64,000 nucleotides of DNA from JAGOEF01 sp964511665 (GTDB lineage: Bacteria > Bacteroidota > Bacteroidia > Bacteroidales > ML635J-15): the NCBI GenBank assembly GCA_964511665.1, contig CAZEHA010000010.1:9873-73872 (forward strand), in the 5' to 3' direction. A program made the translations under genes and the position numbers. Under the pieces are notes generated by a model. The model was not told the origin of the DNA. It saw nothing but the letters and a program-made list of their open reading frames with translations, and searched no databases. The number at the start of each line of letters is the position of its first letter. Positions within the stretch are counted from its first letter, which is position 1. Shown here piece after piece: positions 17,877-26,386 of the stretch.

Positions 17877-19223
17877 ATGAATACAATTCAATTTCTTAGC
17901 CTTGCACTCACATTATTCAGTGTGAGTTGTGTACTGTCGCAGGTAAACATTCAAACCGGCTTGGTAGCCGACATCCGCTTACAAGGAAATGCGCACGAGG
18001 AGACAGGAAATCTCGAAAGAGGTTCAATAATGGGAGCCACGCCCAGCAAAGGCAGAAATGCTGCCCCGGGAACTGCTTTTTCGTTTAACGGCACAAGCGA
18101 CAACATCAGGTTTGCACACCGCGAAGCACTGAATATTACCGAAGCCATAAGCATTGCCTGCTGGATAAAATACGACGCTCAGGCCGATTGTTTCGAAGAC
18201 ATTGTAATGAAAGGTAATTTATATGGCTTTCAGTTCTCGTGCAATGGTACCGGTACTATTATGTTTCATTTGAAATCGAACGGCTGGCACAATCTCGATT
18301 CTGAATTTAAACCCATTTCCGGACGTTGGCATCACATTGCAGGCACCTACGACGGAAAAACCCAGAAAATTTATATCGACGGTGTTCTCAGAAATTCGGA
18401 AACATGGGAAGGCAACATTGAAACCGGCGACGATCCTCTCGACATTGGCGGAAAAGTTGCCGACGATAACAACTGGTACAAAGGCAGTATTACAGAATTG
18501 AAAATATACAACCGGGCATTATCGGCAAGCGAAATTGCAACATTGGCTCCGCAAAATTCGTTTAAAACCGACATTGAAATTGATTGCAGTGGCATTGCCA
18601 ACGGACAGGTTCTCTGGTGTCCGTTCAACGAAACGGGTGCCGATGCAAGCAATTACGGCAACCATGGAAAAGTGTACGGAGCCAAGTCGGCCAACGACAG
18701 ATTTGGGCGAAAAAATGCCATATTCTGCTACAACGGCATCGACAATTACATCAGTATTCCGCACAGCAACAGTCTCGACATTACCGAAGCCATTACAGTG
18801 ATGTGTTGGATAAAACATGATGGAAATCCACGATGCTTCGAAGATATTGTAATGAAAGGAAATGTATATGGATTGCAGTTTTCGTGCAATGGCACAGGCA
18901 CAGTTATGTTTCACCTGAAAATAGGCGGATGGTACAACCTCGACTCAGGCATTGCTCCCGTTCCAGGCCAATGGCATCACATAGCAGGTACTTACGATGG
19001 AAAAACCCAAAGCATTTATTTCGACGGAGCCCTTGTGAAGACCGAAAATGTTTCGGGAAAAATTGAATCGACAACCGACCCGCTCGACATAGCCAAACAG
19101 GTGGCCGGCGATAACAATTTCTTTACAGGATGTATCGACGATGTTCTCATTTACAACAGGGCATTATCGCCTGCCGAAATCAGATGCTTCTCGCACGAAA
19201 CCTATGAATTGAGCGACTATTAG
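17877..19223 (+). CDS. Secreted protein with two tandem LamG/concanavalin-like domains
   Basis: The 448-residue protein has a signal peptide (residues 1-22, ending VLSQ). It contains two LamG-type jelly-roll domains: about residues 60-215 and 275-430. Each has the order FNGxxDxI, ITEAI, CWIK, FEDIVMKGN, CNGTGTxMFH, WHHIAGTYDGK and YNRALSxAEI. The copies lie 215 codons apart and are similar at DNA level too, indicating an internal duplication. LamG-type domains usually bind carbohydrate or protein at the surface. No T9SS sorting domain is present at the C terminus, so the final location (periplasm or outside) is unclear. It is convergent with the M28 peptidase, 1 nt apart. Confidence 0.82.
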   Translation: MNTIQFLSLALTLFSVSCVLSQVNIQTGLVADIRLQGNAHEETGNLERGSIMGATPSKGRNAAPGTAFSFNGTSDNIRFAHREALNITEAISIACWIKYDAQADCFEDIVMKGNLYGFQFSCNGTGTIMFHLKSNGWHNLDSEFKPISGRWHHIAGTYDGKTQKIYIDGVLRNSETWEGNIETGDDPLDIGGKVADDNNWYKGSITELKIYNRALSASEIATLAPQNSFKTDIEIDCSGIANGQVLWCPFNETGADASNYGNHGKVYGAKSANDRFGRKNAIFCYNGIDNYISIPHSNSLDITEAITVMCWIKHDGNPRCFEDIVMKGNVYGLQFSCNGTGTVMFHLKIGGWYNLDSGIAPVPGQWHHIAGTYDGKTQSIYFDGALVKTENVSGKIESTTDPLDIAKQVAGDNNFFTGCIDDVLIYNRALSPAEIRCFSHETYELSDY

Positions 19224-19224
19224 A

Positions 19225-20505
19225 TTAAAGCACTCCTTGTTTACGGTAGTTCTCAACAAATTGCACTGCCAATTTGAAATATGACCCGAAATTGGTCAGG
19301 CTTTTTTCGTTAAATGTGTCGTAGGGCGTATGATACCAGGTAAAAGCATCGCCGTGATCGAGAAAAAACACGGCAGGAACGTCTTTCTGAGCAAACGGAT
19401 AGTGGTCGCTGTTACCACTGAGTTCGTCGACATCGAAGCCATCGAACCAATTGTTTTCTTCGTTCAGTTGGTGCATTAATCCAAAGCCTTTGGCTGCTGT
19501 AGTGCTGAGTTCGGTGTACACCAACTTGCAGTTGTCGGCAATCATATCGAAATTCATCAGAAAGACGATTCTCGAAAGGTTGAAATGTGGGTTATCGACA
19601 TAATAAAACGACCCAAGCAATCCGGTTTCTTCGCCGGCAAATGCCATAAACACTATTGAATATCGCGGTGCATTGCCGGGTTTCGAATAGTATTCGGCCA
19701 AATTGAGCAGCATAGCTACGCCGCTGGCATTGTCGTTGGCACCGGGATAAAACACATCTTTTCCGTGACGGCCCAAATGGTCGTAGTGTGCCGTAAACAC
19801 ATAAAAACTGTCGGGGCAATGGGTTCCTTCGATATAGCCTATCACATTTCGGGCTTTGTGGTTTGTAATAAAGCGATTCTGAACGTTGGCCTTACACTGT
19901 TGTGGGTTTTTACCAAGGGCTTCATCGGTAATCCAAATCATACGTGTAGGATACAGTTTTCCGGAAGATGCCACATACCACTTGAGCGGGGCATCGAAAA
20001 TAAACATGAAATTATGGAATCCGGTTCCTTGGATTTTACGAGCGGCTTCGCCATTACTCAACAGATATTTATATTCGACCGCAACAAAGTATTTCGCAGT
20101 ATCGAGCCGGCTGATTTCCTGTACCGTTTGGCTGAGTGCTTTGGCAGTATCTACCCGATACACCAGATAATCGCCACTAAAACCAGAGCAAAACTCACGG
20201 ATAACAAAATCGGTGCCTGCACGCAATGGCCGGCCATCGATGCTGAGTTGCATGCTTGCCGGAAAAGTATTTACATCGAACCTAAACTGCTGATAATAAC
20301 CTTTCCACGATTTAAGCTTGTATCTATTGAACTCTTTGGCAATATAAGCAGCCGCTTTTTTGTCGCCATTCTTGTAATAACCGCGACCGTGGTACTTCTC
20401 CGATGACAGCTCTCTGATGACTGTTTCGGCATAATTCAGATTCTGTGAATAGAGTTCTGTTATAAGCAGAAAGACTGCGGCAAAAAATAGTAGTGTTTTT
20501 TTCAT
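19225..20505 (-). CDS. Secreted M28 family metallopeptidase
   Basis: The 426-residue protein has a signal peptide (MKKTLLFFAAVFLLITELYS). The C-terminal half contains the five M28 zinc ligands in order: the His in TAHYDHLG, the bridging Asp in GANDNASGVA, the catalytic Glu pair in GEETGLLGS, the Asp in NFDMIAD, and the final His in WYHTPYDTF. M28 enzymes are dizinc aminopeptidases or carboxypeptidases; it probably trims peptides outside the cytoplasm. The N-terminal half resembles the region that precedes the catalytic domain in Bacteroidota homologues. I placed the start at the ATG at 20505; a TTG five codons upstream is less likely. No T9SS sorting domain is visible. Confidence 0.9.
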   Translation of the reverse strand: MKKTLLFFAAVFLLITELYSQNLNYAETVIRELSSEKYHGRGYYKNGDKKAAAYIAKEFNRYKLKSWKGYYQQFRFDVNTFPASMQLSIDGRPLRAGTDFVIREFCSGFSGDYLVYRVDTAKALSQTVQEISRLDTAKYFVAVEYKYLLSNGEAARKIQGTGFHNFMFIFDAPLKWYVASSGKLYPTRMIWITDEALGKNPQQCKANVQNRFITNHKARNVIGYIEGTHCPDSFYVFTAHYDHLGRHGKDVFYPGANDNASGVAMLLNLAEYYSKPGNAPRYSIVFMAFAGEETGLLGSFYYVDNPHFNLSRIVFLMNFDMIADNCKLVYTELSTTAAKGFGLMHQLNEENNWFDGFDVDELSGNSDHYPFAQKDVPAVFFLDHGDAFTWYHTPYDTFNEKSLTNFGSYFKLAVQFVENYRKQGVL

Positions 20506-20669
20506 GCGATTTTTCTTCAAAAATACGAGAAACTTTAGGCAAACAGTACTAACAAAATCATAAAAAACACATGCGTAATGTTAAAAATTTCGGAATTTGT
20601 TTTCGAAAGAGAATAAGCTGAACATTTCGGACAAGTAGTTTCGATTGCGAAGCAGTAATGTAACAATGG

Positions 20670-21623
20670 TTATTGTTTAAAAAGGCTATCGACAAATTCT
20701 CGGCGATCGAATATTTGCAAATCGTCGATTTGTTCACCAATACCAATGTATTTCACCGGTACTTTAAATTGATCGGAAACGCCAATAACCACGCCGCCTT
20801 TGGCAGTTCCGTCAAGCTTTGTAACAGCAAGCGCGTTTACCTCGGTAGCGGCGGTGAACTGTTTGGCTTGCTCAAAAGCGTTTTGTCCGGTAGATGCATC
20901 AATAACAAGAAGGATTTCGTGGGGGGCATTGGGAATAATTTTTTGCATCACCTTTTTAATCTTGGTAAGTTCGTTCATCAAATTAATTTTGGTTTGCAAT
21001 CTACCGGCAGTGTCGATAATCACCACATCGGCAGCATTGCTAACTGCCGACATAAGTGTATCGTAGGCCACCGATGCCGGGTCGGCACCCATTTGTTGCT
21101 TCACAATAGGCACACCTACCCTATCGGCCCAAATCTGTAGTTGCTCGATGGCAGCAGCACGAAATGTATCGGCTGCTCCAATAAATACTTTTTTGCCTGT
21201 TTGGTTGAATTTATGAGCCAACTTACCTATGGTAGTTGTTTTTCCAACTCCGTTAACACCAACAACCATAATCACATAGGGAGATACCCCTTGTGGCAAT
21301 TCCCAGTTTTCGGAACCCGAAATCTTATTCTCTTCGAGCAAGGCTGCAATTTCTTCGCGTAACACCCTGTTCAGTTCATCTGTTCCAACAAATTTTTCAC
21401 GTTTCACCCGTTCGTCAATCCTGTTGATAATGCGTAATGTGGTTTCAACACCCACATCCGACGAAATAAGTACTTCCTCCAGTTCATCAAGCACATCATC
21501 ATCAACACGAGTTTTTCCAAAAATGGCGCGATTCAGTTTATCGAACACTCCCTGACGGGTTTTCGACAATCCCTGGTCGAGTTTATCCTTTTTATCTTTA
21601 TTGAACAGTCCGAACAAAGCCAT
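20670..21623 (-). CDS. ftsY: Signal recognition particle receptor FtsY
   Basis: The 317-residue GTPase has a short N-terminal charged segment, the NG-domain four-helix bundle (about residues 20-100), then the G domain. G1 is GVNGVGKTTT at residues 122-131, followed by ADTFRAAAIEQL, DTAGR and TKLDGTAKGG. The C-terminal motif GEQIDDLQIFD is typical of FtsY. It receives SRP-ribosome complexes at the inner membrane for co-translational insertion. The long acidic A domain of E. coli FtsY is absent, as is usual in Bacteroidota. A strong hairpin terminator lies 65 nt upstream, between it and the ribosomal genes, so ftsY expression may depend on readthrough or its own promoter. Confidence 0.96.
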   Translation of the reverse strand: MALFGLFNKDKKDKLDQGLSKTRQGVFDKLNRAIFGKTRVDDDVLDELEEVLISSDVGVETTLRIINRIDERVKREKFVGTDELNRVLREEIAALLEENKISGSENWELPQGVSPYVIMVVGVNGVGKTTTIGKLAHKFNQTGKKVFIGAADTFRAAAIEQLQIWADRVGVPIVKQQMGADPASVAYDTLMSAVSNAADVVIIDTAGRLQTKINLMNELTKIKKVMQKIIPNAPHEILLVIDASTGQNAFEQAKQFTAATEVNALAVTKLDGTAKGGVVIGVSDQFKVPVKYIGIGEQIDDLQIFDRREFVDSLFKQ

Positions 21624-21687
21624 GAGATTACAATTATGTTTACAATAACAAGCGCAAATATAGTGAGTTTACGGGGAATATTTCATA

Positions 21688-21726
21688 AAAAAGCAAAACG
21701 TCTTACTTTGCTCAAGCAAGACGTTT
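21688..21726 (-). terminator. Intrinsic terminator after rpmB-rpmG-DUF4295
   Basis: Read on the minus strand, AAACGTCTT pairs with AAGACGTTT (arms 21696-21704 and 21718-21726; 9 bp), extended inward by 3 bp across one mismatch with a 5-nt loop. It is followed by TTTT GC TTTTTT. It lies just after the DUF4295 stop and before ftsY. Confidence 0.7.
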
Positions 21727-21745
21727 ACACTATGTATAACGGGAA

Positions 21746-21901
21746 TTATTTCGCTTTGAAAAAATCCTGTGTGTGTTCGGGGTGCACAATGGCCTCTTTA
21801 AAAATGTAAGCCCCTGTTTTGGGAGAACGAACCATTTTAATACATTTAATAAATTCTTTTCCTTCTCCGGTTTTCAGTGTTGCAACTACTTTCTTTGCCA
21901 T
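21746..21901 (-). CDS. DUF4295 family ribosome-associated small protein
   Basis: This 51-residue basic protein reads MAKKVVATLKTGEGKEFI ... KTGAYIFKEAIVHPEHTQDFF and ends KAK. It matches the DUF4295 family that in Bacteroidota lies directly after the genes for L28 and L33. It starts 11 nt after the rpmG stop. The family is small, basic and conserved in this position, suggesting a ribosome-linked role, but I know no proven function. The start ATG is at 21901 and the stop TAA at 21746. Confidence 0.9.
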   Translation of the reverse strand: MAKKVVATLKTGEGKEFIKCIKMVRSPKTGAYIFKEAIVHPEHTQDFFKAK

Positions 21902-21912
21902 GACTTAAACAA

Positions 21913-22101
21913 TTATTTAATTTCTTTATGAACAGTAACTTTTTTCAAAACCGGATTGTATTTTTTCATTTCGAGTCTGTCGGGAGTGTTTTTCCGGTTT
22001 TTGGTGGTGATATAGCGAGAAGTTCCGGGCATACCCGATTCTTTGTGCTCGGTGCATTCCATTATCACCTGTACCCGATTTCCTTTAGTTTTTTTTGCCA
22101 T
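21913..22101 (-). CDS. rpmG: 50S ribosomal protein L33
   Basis: The 62-residue protein matches L33 (MAKKTKGNRVQVIMECTE ... SRYITTKNRKNTPDRLEMKKYNP). It has only one cysteine, so it is the zinc-free (C-minus) form. It sits in the rpmB-rpmG-DUF4295 order; the gene starts 14 nt after rpmB ends. It is part of the 50S subunit near the E site. Confidence 0.96.
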   Translation of the reverse strand: MAKKTKGNRVQVIMECTEHKESGMPGTSRYITTKNRKNTPDRLEMKKYNPVLKKVTVHKEIK

Positions 22102-22115
22102 GATAAATCTCCTGA

Positions 22116-22358
22116 TTAATATTTTTGGATATAACCTTTGCTTATTGCTTCTTCGAGCGCGGCCTTCAGCCCTTTCTTATTAATAGTACGCATTCCGGCC
22201 GGAGTAACTTTTAGCGTAATCCAACGGTTTTCTTCTTCGAGGAAAAGCCGCTTTTCGAGCAGATTAATCTCAAATCTTCTTTTTGTACGGTTATTAGCAT
22301 GCGAAACATTGTTTCCCGTCATTGCTGTTTTTCCTGTAATCTGACATTGTCGTGCCAT
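22116..22358 (-). CDS. rpmB: 50S ribosomal protein L28
   Basis: The 80-residue protein starts MARQCQITGKTAMTGNNVSHANNRTKRRF, the L28 signature. It lacks the paired CxxC zinc motifs, so it is the zinc-free form. It is the first gene of the ribosomal block rpmB-rpmG-DUF4295, with the promoter expected in the AT-rich gap upstream (22359-22568). L28 is a structural component of the large ribosomal subunit. Confidence 0.96.
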   Translation of the reverse strand: MARQCQITGKTAMTGNNVSHANNRTKRRFEINLLEKRLFLEEENRWITLKVTPAGMRTINKKGLKAALEEAISKGYIQKY

Positions 22359-22411
22359 AACTATCTCATATTTATTTCGGACTGCAAAAGTCGTTAAATT
22401 TTCGGAATTAG

Positions 22412-22419
22412 CAAAAATA
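22412..22419 (-). promoter_or_regulatory. Putative -7 box for rpmB (TATTTTTG)
   Basis: On the minus strand TATTTTTG matches TAnnTTTG and lies 53 nt upstream of the rpmB start. A TTTG is present at 22433-22436, but only 13 nt away rather than the usual 19 or so. It is the best promoter candidate in the gap. Confidence 0.35.
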
Positions 22420-22568
22420 TTTTATTTTTTTTCAAAATTTTTATTCACAGTCATTTATTAATTACTGAAAGTAGCTGCGATTTGATTTTTAATTATATTT
22501 GAAACTTAGATTTTATTAATTTTTTCGGCACAAAAAATGCTTAATGTGTAACCCTAAATAGATTCATT

Positions 22569-23072
22569 ATGAAAAACTCAAGCCTCATTATTGTATTACT
22601 GATAGTATCAGCTGCCTTTATTTTTACCGCATGTCCCTATTCTTCAACCGTGCCCCTGTCGCAAGCTACCGAAAATGTAGATCCGTCTATTTATGGAAAA
22701 TGGTTAAAAGTTGATGAGTACAGCGATTTTCCGAAATACTACCAGTTTTCGAAAATCGATGGAAAAAAAATGAGGGTAGAGCAATATGAATACAATTCAA
22801 CCGATAGTATGTATTCGGTAACGGGCACCTACTCGGCGCATTTCACAAGCATTGGCGAAACAAAGTTCATCAACATGTTGCAAGATGGCACCTATTACTT
22901 CTATAAGATGGTCTTTTCGGTTCCCGGAGAGTTTTTACTGTATGAAGTTACCGACAATATCGATGAGGTATTCGATTCCTCAAGCGACTTGTATAATTTC
23001 TTTAAAACGCACAAAGATTTGAGTTTCTTTTACAATAAAGATGAAGAGACATATAAGTTTACTACCGAGTAG
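22569..23072 (+). CDS. Putative lipoprotein of unknown function
   Basis: The 167-residue protein has a hydrophobic N-terminal signal and a lipobox-like FTAC, with Cys22 as the probable lipidated residue. The mature part has repeated aromatic strand patterns (YGKWLKVDEYSDF, KMRVEQYEYN, SVTGTYSAHF) that resemble a small lipocalin-like barrel seen in many Bacteroidota lipoproteins. This is a pattern impression, not a family match. It is transcribed alone, divergent from rpmB and followed by a 305-nt gap before the polymerase gene. It is probably anchored in the inner or outer membrane, facing the periplasm. Confidence 0.6.
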   Translation: MKNSSLIIVLLIVSAAFIFTACPYSSTVPLSQATENVDPSIYGKWLKVDEYSDFPKYYQFSKIDGKKMRVEQYEYNSTDSMYSVTGTYSAHFTSIGETKFINMLQDGTYYFYKMVFSVPGEFLLYEVTDNIDEVFDSSSDLYNFFKTHKDLSFFYNKDEETYKFTTE

Positions 23073-23377
23073 TTTTTTCATTTTAATAACATTTTTAGCC
23101 GGTAACTGAGTTTCGGCTGCCGATAAATCAGTTGGGCACGCCTCTGGCATCAACAGAAACCCATAAATACTACACATAAAGAGTTTCATCGAGTGCAGCA
23201 GTTCTTTGTTGTTTATAATGTATTGCCGCTTGTTGAGCCCTTAACAACAAAAAGTACTTGCATAGGGTACAAAAAGAACATTTCCTAAAGGCGACAGCTG
23301 CCAATTTGCAAAAATAATATTGTGGTTTAAATAATAATGATTATTTTATTGTCGTATATTTGATTATATTTTAGTCA
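23073..23377. other. Intergenic region upstream of the polymerase gene
   Basis: The 305-nt gap holds no convincing gene. It has a short hairpin (AGCCG ... CGGCT) near 23098-23119, an AT-rich 7-bp inverted repeat at 23329-23346 (AAATAAT, 4-nt spacer, ATTATTT), and a -7 box at 23355-23362. The last two probably belong to control of the downstream DnaE-like gene. Confidence 0.4.
23355..23362 (+). promoter_or_regulatory. Putative -7 box for the DnaE-like gene (TATATTTG)
   Basis: TATATTTG fits TAnnTTTG exactly and lies 15 nt before the TTG start at 23378. The transcript would have a very short leader. A perfect 7-bp AT-rich inverted repeat lies just upstream. Confidence 0.4.
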
Positions 23378-26314
23378 TTGTTATTGAATTGTCATTCATA
23401 TTACAGTCTGCGTTACGGCACCATGAGTCTCGAAGAGCTTATCGATTCGGCGTTGCGCTGCGACCACGACAGCCTGGTTCTCACCGATATCAACAACACC
23501 GCCGCGTTACCCGAGTTTGTGTTTTTGTCGCGAAGCCGTGGGATAAGGCCTTTGGGAGGCGTCGACCTACGCAATGGGAACCGGCGTATTGCAGTGTGTA
23601 TTGCCTGCGACAACAGAGGCTTGCAAGAAATCAATACATTTTTGAGCAACATCTCTATTCATGGGCAAAAGCCTGCCAACATTCCCGAATTCAACAGGGT
23701 GTTTGTAGTTTATCCTGCCGAGAGCTTAGCACCCCGACTGTTGAAAGACAATGAATTTGTTGGGGTTTCGCTTTCTCAGGCCTACATGGTTCCCCTACTC
23801 GAGAGCAGGTATCCGGCTTCAAAAATTGTTGTGTTGCACAGCCTGAGTATTCGCGACGATGCAGCCTACGATTTGCACAGGCATCTGCGCGCCATCGACA
23901 ACAACAGCCTTCTTTCGAAACTCGGCAACGATTTTCTGGCACATCCATCTCACCGTGCGGTGCACCCGGCCTACATACGTAAGATTTTTGAGGCGTATCC
24001 CTATGTGGTAAGCAACACCTTGCATCTGATGAACCAATGCATTCTTCACTTCGACAGCACGGTAAAAAACCTGAAATGCTTTACCAAAACTGTTCGCGAC
24101 GATCGCACCCTGCTTTCGCGCGAAGCCTACAAAGGTCTGGTGGCTCGCTATGGGAGCGATAACCACGAAGCCTTGAGACGACTCGAACATGAACTGAATA
24201 TTATCGAGAACATGGGCTTTGCGGCATATTTTCTGATAGCATGGGATTTGGTGCGCTACACCATGAGCAGGGGGTTCTATCATGTAGGCAGGGGCAGCGG
24301 TGCCAACAGTGTTGTGGCCTATTGCCTGCGCATTACCGATGTTGACCCCATAGAACTCAACCTGTATTTCGAACGTTTTCTAAACCCCAAACGCAGCAGC
24401 CCGCCCGATTTCGACATCGATTATTCGTGGACAGACCGCGACGAAGCACACAATTACCTGTTTGCAAAATACGGCCGCGAGCACTGTGCACTGCTGGGTG
24501 CAATGTCAACATTTCGCAGTCGTTCTGCCTTGCGGGAGTTGGGCAAGGTGTACGGACTCACAGGAAGTGAGCTCGAAAATCTAAGCCACAGGCCTTCGGC
24601 TTATGGGAAAAGCGACAGCCTGCACCGGCATATAGTGCAATTGGCTGCCCGCCTCGACGGATTCCCGAATCTGAGAACCATACATGCAGGTGGTGTTGTA
24701 ATCAGCAACGAGCCCATCACTGCTTTTACGGCACTCGACATGCCCCCAAAAGGATATCCGACCACCCAGTGGGATATGTACACCGCCGAACATCTCGGCT
24801 TCGAAAAATTCGACATACTCAGCCAGCGCGGCATAGGGCACATCAGAGAAAGTTGCGAGATCATCAGTAAAAACCATGGCCTAGATATCGATATTCATCG
24901 TGTAGAGCAATTCAAATCAGATCCGGCCACCCAAAAACTACTGCGCTCGGCCGAAACTACAGGCTGCTTCTATATCGAAAGTCCTGCCATGAAAGGGCTG
25001 TTGCGAAAACTGCGCTGCAACGACTATATTACGCTGGTTGCTGCCAGTTCTATCATAAGGCCCGGAGTGGCCGGGTCGGGAATGATGCAGGAGTTTATCA
25101 GACGTTTTCACCAGCCTAACAGTTTCGAATATCTGCATCCTGTATTAGAAGATCAGTTAAAAGAGACCTATGGTGTTATGGTCTATCAGGAAGATGTTCT
25201 AAAAGTGTGCCATCATTATGCCGGTCTCGATCTGGCCGATGCCGATGTATTGCGACGCGCTATGAGCGGAAAATTTCGTTCAAGCAAAGAGTTCAACAGA
25301 ATTATCGATCGCTTTTTCGAAGGCTGTCGAGCAAAAGGCCGCCCCGAAGAAACCAGTCGTGAGGTATGGCGGCAAATTGCTTCGTTTGCCGGTTACTCAT
25401 TTTCGAAAGCACATTCGGCATCGTATGCCGCCGAAAGCTTTCAAAGCCTTTACCTAAAAGCACATTATCCACTCGAGTTTATGGTAGCCGTAATCAACAA
25501 CTTTGGCGGCTTCTATGGCAGTTGGGTTTATTTTCACGAAGCACAGCGGCTGGGGGCAACAATATGCCTGCCTTGCGTGAACAACAGCCTTTACAAAACC
25601 GGCATTGACGATAAAAATATTTATATTGGCTTTGTGCATTTGCAAAACATCGAAAACAATCTGGCTCACCGGATTGTAAACGAACGCGAGCGCGGAGGCT
25701 GTTATCGGAACATTGCCGACTTTGTGTTCCGCGTGTCGCCCGGAAAAGAACAATTGTGCATATTGATAAAATGCGGTGCGTTCACTTTTACACAAAAAAC
25801 CAAGGCTGAATTGTTGTGGTTGGCTCACGACCTGTGCTCTGCCTCAAAAATGAACGCCCCGGCCACTCCCCTTTTGTTCGAACCCGAAATACGCAATTGG
25901 AGCATGCCTGCATTCACAGGCAACTCACTGGAAGATGCCTACGACGAAATCGAGCACATCGGCTTTCCGGTATCGCTGTCGTGGTTTAGCCTGTTACAGA
26001 CCTCTTTCAGGGGAGATACTTCGGCTATCGAAATGTTGAAACACAGTGGTAAGACCTTACGGATGGTGGGACTATTTGTGTGTTTAAAGTATGTGTACAC
26101 ATCGCGAAAAGAGATTATGAACTTTGCCACCTGGGTCGATTCGGAAGGGCATTTTTTCGACAGTGTTCATTTTCCAACATCAATAAAGGAGTATCCGTTC
26201 AAGGGCGCAGGGCTGTATCTGTTGCTCGGCAAAGTAAGCGAAGAGTTTGGGCATGTTACTCTTGAAGTGCGAAAAATGGCCCGACTACCACTGAAACCCG
26301 ATCCCAGAGAGTAG
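23378..26314 (+). CDS. DNA polymerase III alpha subunit, short (DnaE2-like) type
   Basis: The 978-residue protein is a C-family polymerase. The N-terminal PHP domain (residues 1-200) is degenerate: NCHSYYS keeps one His, but the TDHGN motif reads TDINN. The palm holds the catalytic Asps in PDFDID (D344, D346 and D348) and FDILSQRG (D479). The C terminus has an OB-fold-like segment (MVGLFVCLKYVYTSRKEIMNFATW). The length and C terminus fit the second, DnaE2-type polymerase found beside ImuB in many Bacteroidota, used in translesion mutagenesis rather than replication; no ImuB is adjacent here. The start is a TTG at 23378: an in-frame TAG lies 6 nt upstream and the family N terminus (M-x-L-N-C-H) aligns only with this codon. 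By eye it is GC-richer than its neighbours. Confidence 0.88.
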   Translation: MLLNCHSYYSLRYGTMSLEELIDSALRCDHDSLVLTDINNTAALPEFVFLSRSRGIRPLGGVDLRNGNRRIAVCIACDNRGLQEINTFLSNISIHGQKPANIPEFNRVFVVYPAESLAPRLLKDNEFVGVSLSQAYMVPLLESRYPASKIVVLHSLSIRDDAAYDLHRHLRAIDNNSLLSKLGNDFLAHPSHRAVHPAYIRKIFEAYPYVVSNTLHLMNQCILHFDSTVKNLKCFTKTVRDDRTLLSREAYKGLVARYGSDNHEALRRLEHELNIIENMGFAAYFLIAWDLVRYTMSRGFYHVGRGSGANSVVAYCLRITDVDPIELNLYFERFLNPKRSSPPDFDIDYSWTDRDEAHNYLFAKYGREHCALLGAMSTFRSRSALRELGKVYGLTGSELENLSHRPSAYGKSDSLHRHIVQLAARLDGFPNLRTIHAGGVVISNEPITAFTALDMPPKGYPTTQWDMYTAEHLGFEKFDILSQRGIGHIRESCEIISKNHGLDIDIHRVEQFKSDPATQKLLRSAETTGCFYIESPAMKGLLRKLRCNDYITLVAASSIIRPGVAGSGMMQEFIRRFHQPNSFEYLHPVLEDQLKETYGVMVYQEDVLKVCHHYAGLDLADADVLRRAMSGKFRSSKEFNRIIDRFFEGCRAKGRPEETSREVWRQIASFAGYSFSKAHSASYAAESFQSLYLKAHYPLEFMVAVINNFGGFYGSWVYFHEAQRLGATICLPCVNNSLYKTGIDDKNIYIGFVHLQNIENNLAHRIVNERERGGCYRNIADFVFRVSPGKEQLCILIKCGAFTFTQKTKAELLWLAHDLCSASKMNAPATPLLFEPEIRNWSMPAFTGNSLEDAYDEIEHIGFPVSLSWFSLLQTSFRGDTSAIEMLKHSGKTLRMVGLFVCLKYVYTSRKEIMNFATWVDSEGHFFDSVHFPTSIKEYPFKGAGLYLLLGKVSEEFGHVTLEVRKMARLPLKPDPRE

Positions 26315-26386
26315 AGAGCTCCTTCGGATTTTCGATTTGCAGCAACAACAAGTGATATTAAAACAAAATGATGTGACGTAATCAGG

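Noticed and set aside
22980..23189. Minus-strand ORF overlapping the 3' end of the lipoprotein gene
   Set aside because: It has no recognisable product and overlaps a gene with a convincing signal peptide and lipobox; a chance ORF is more likely.
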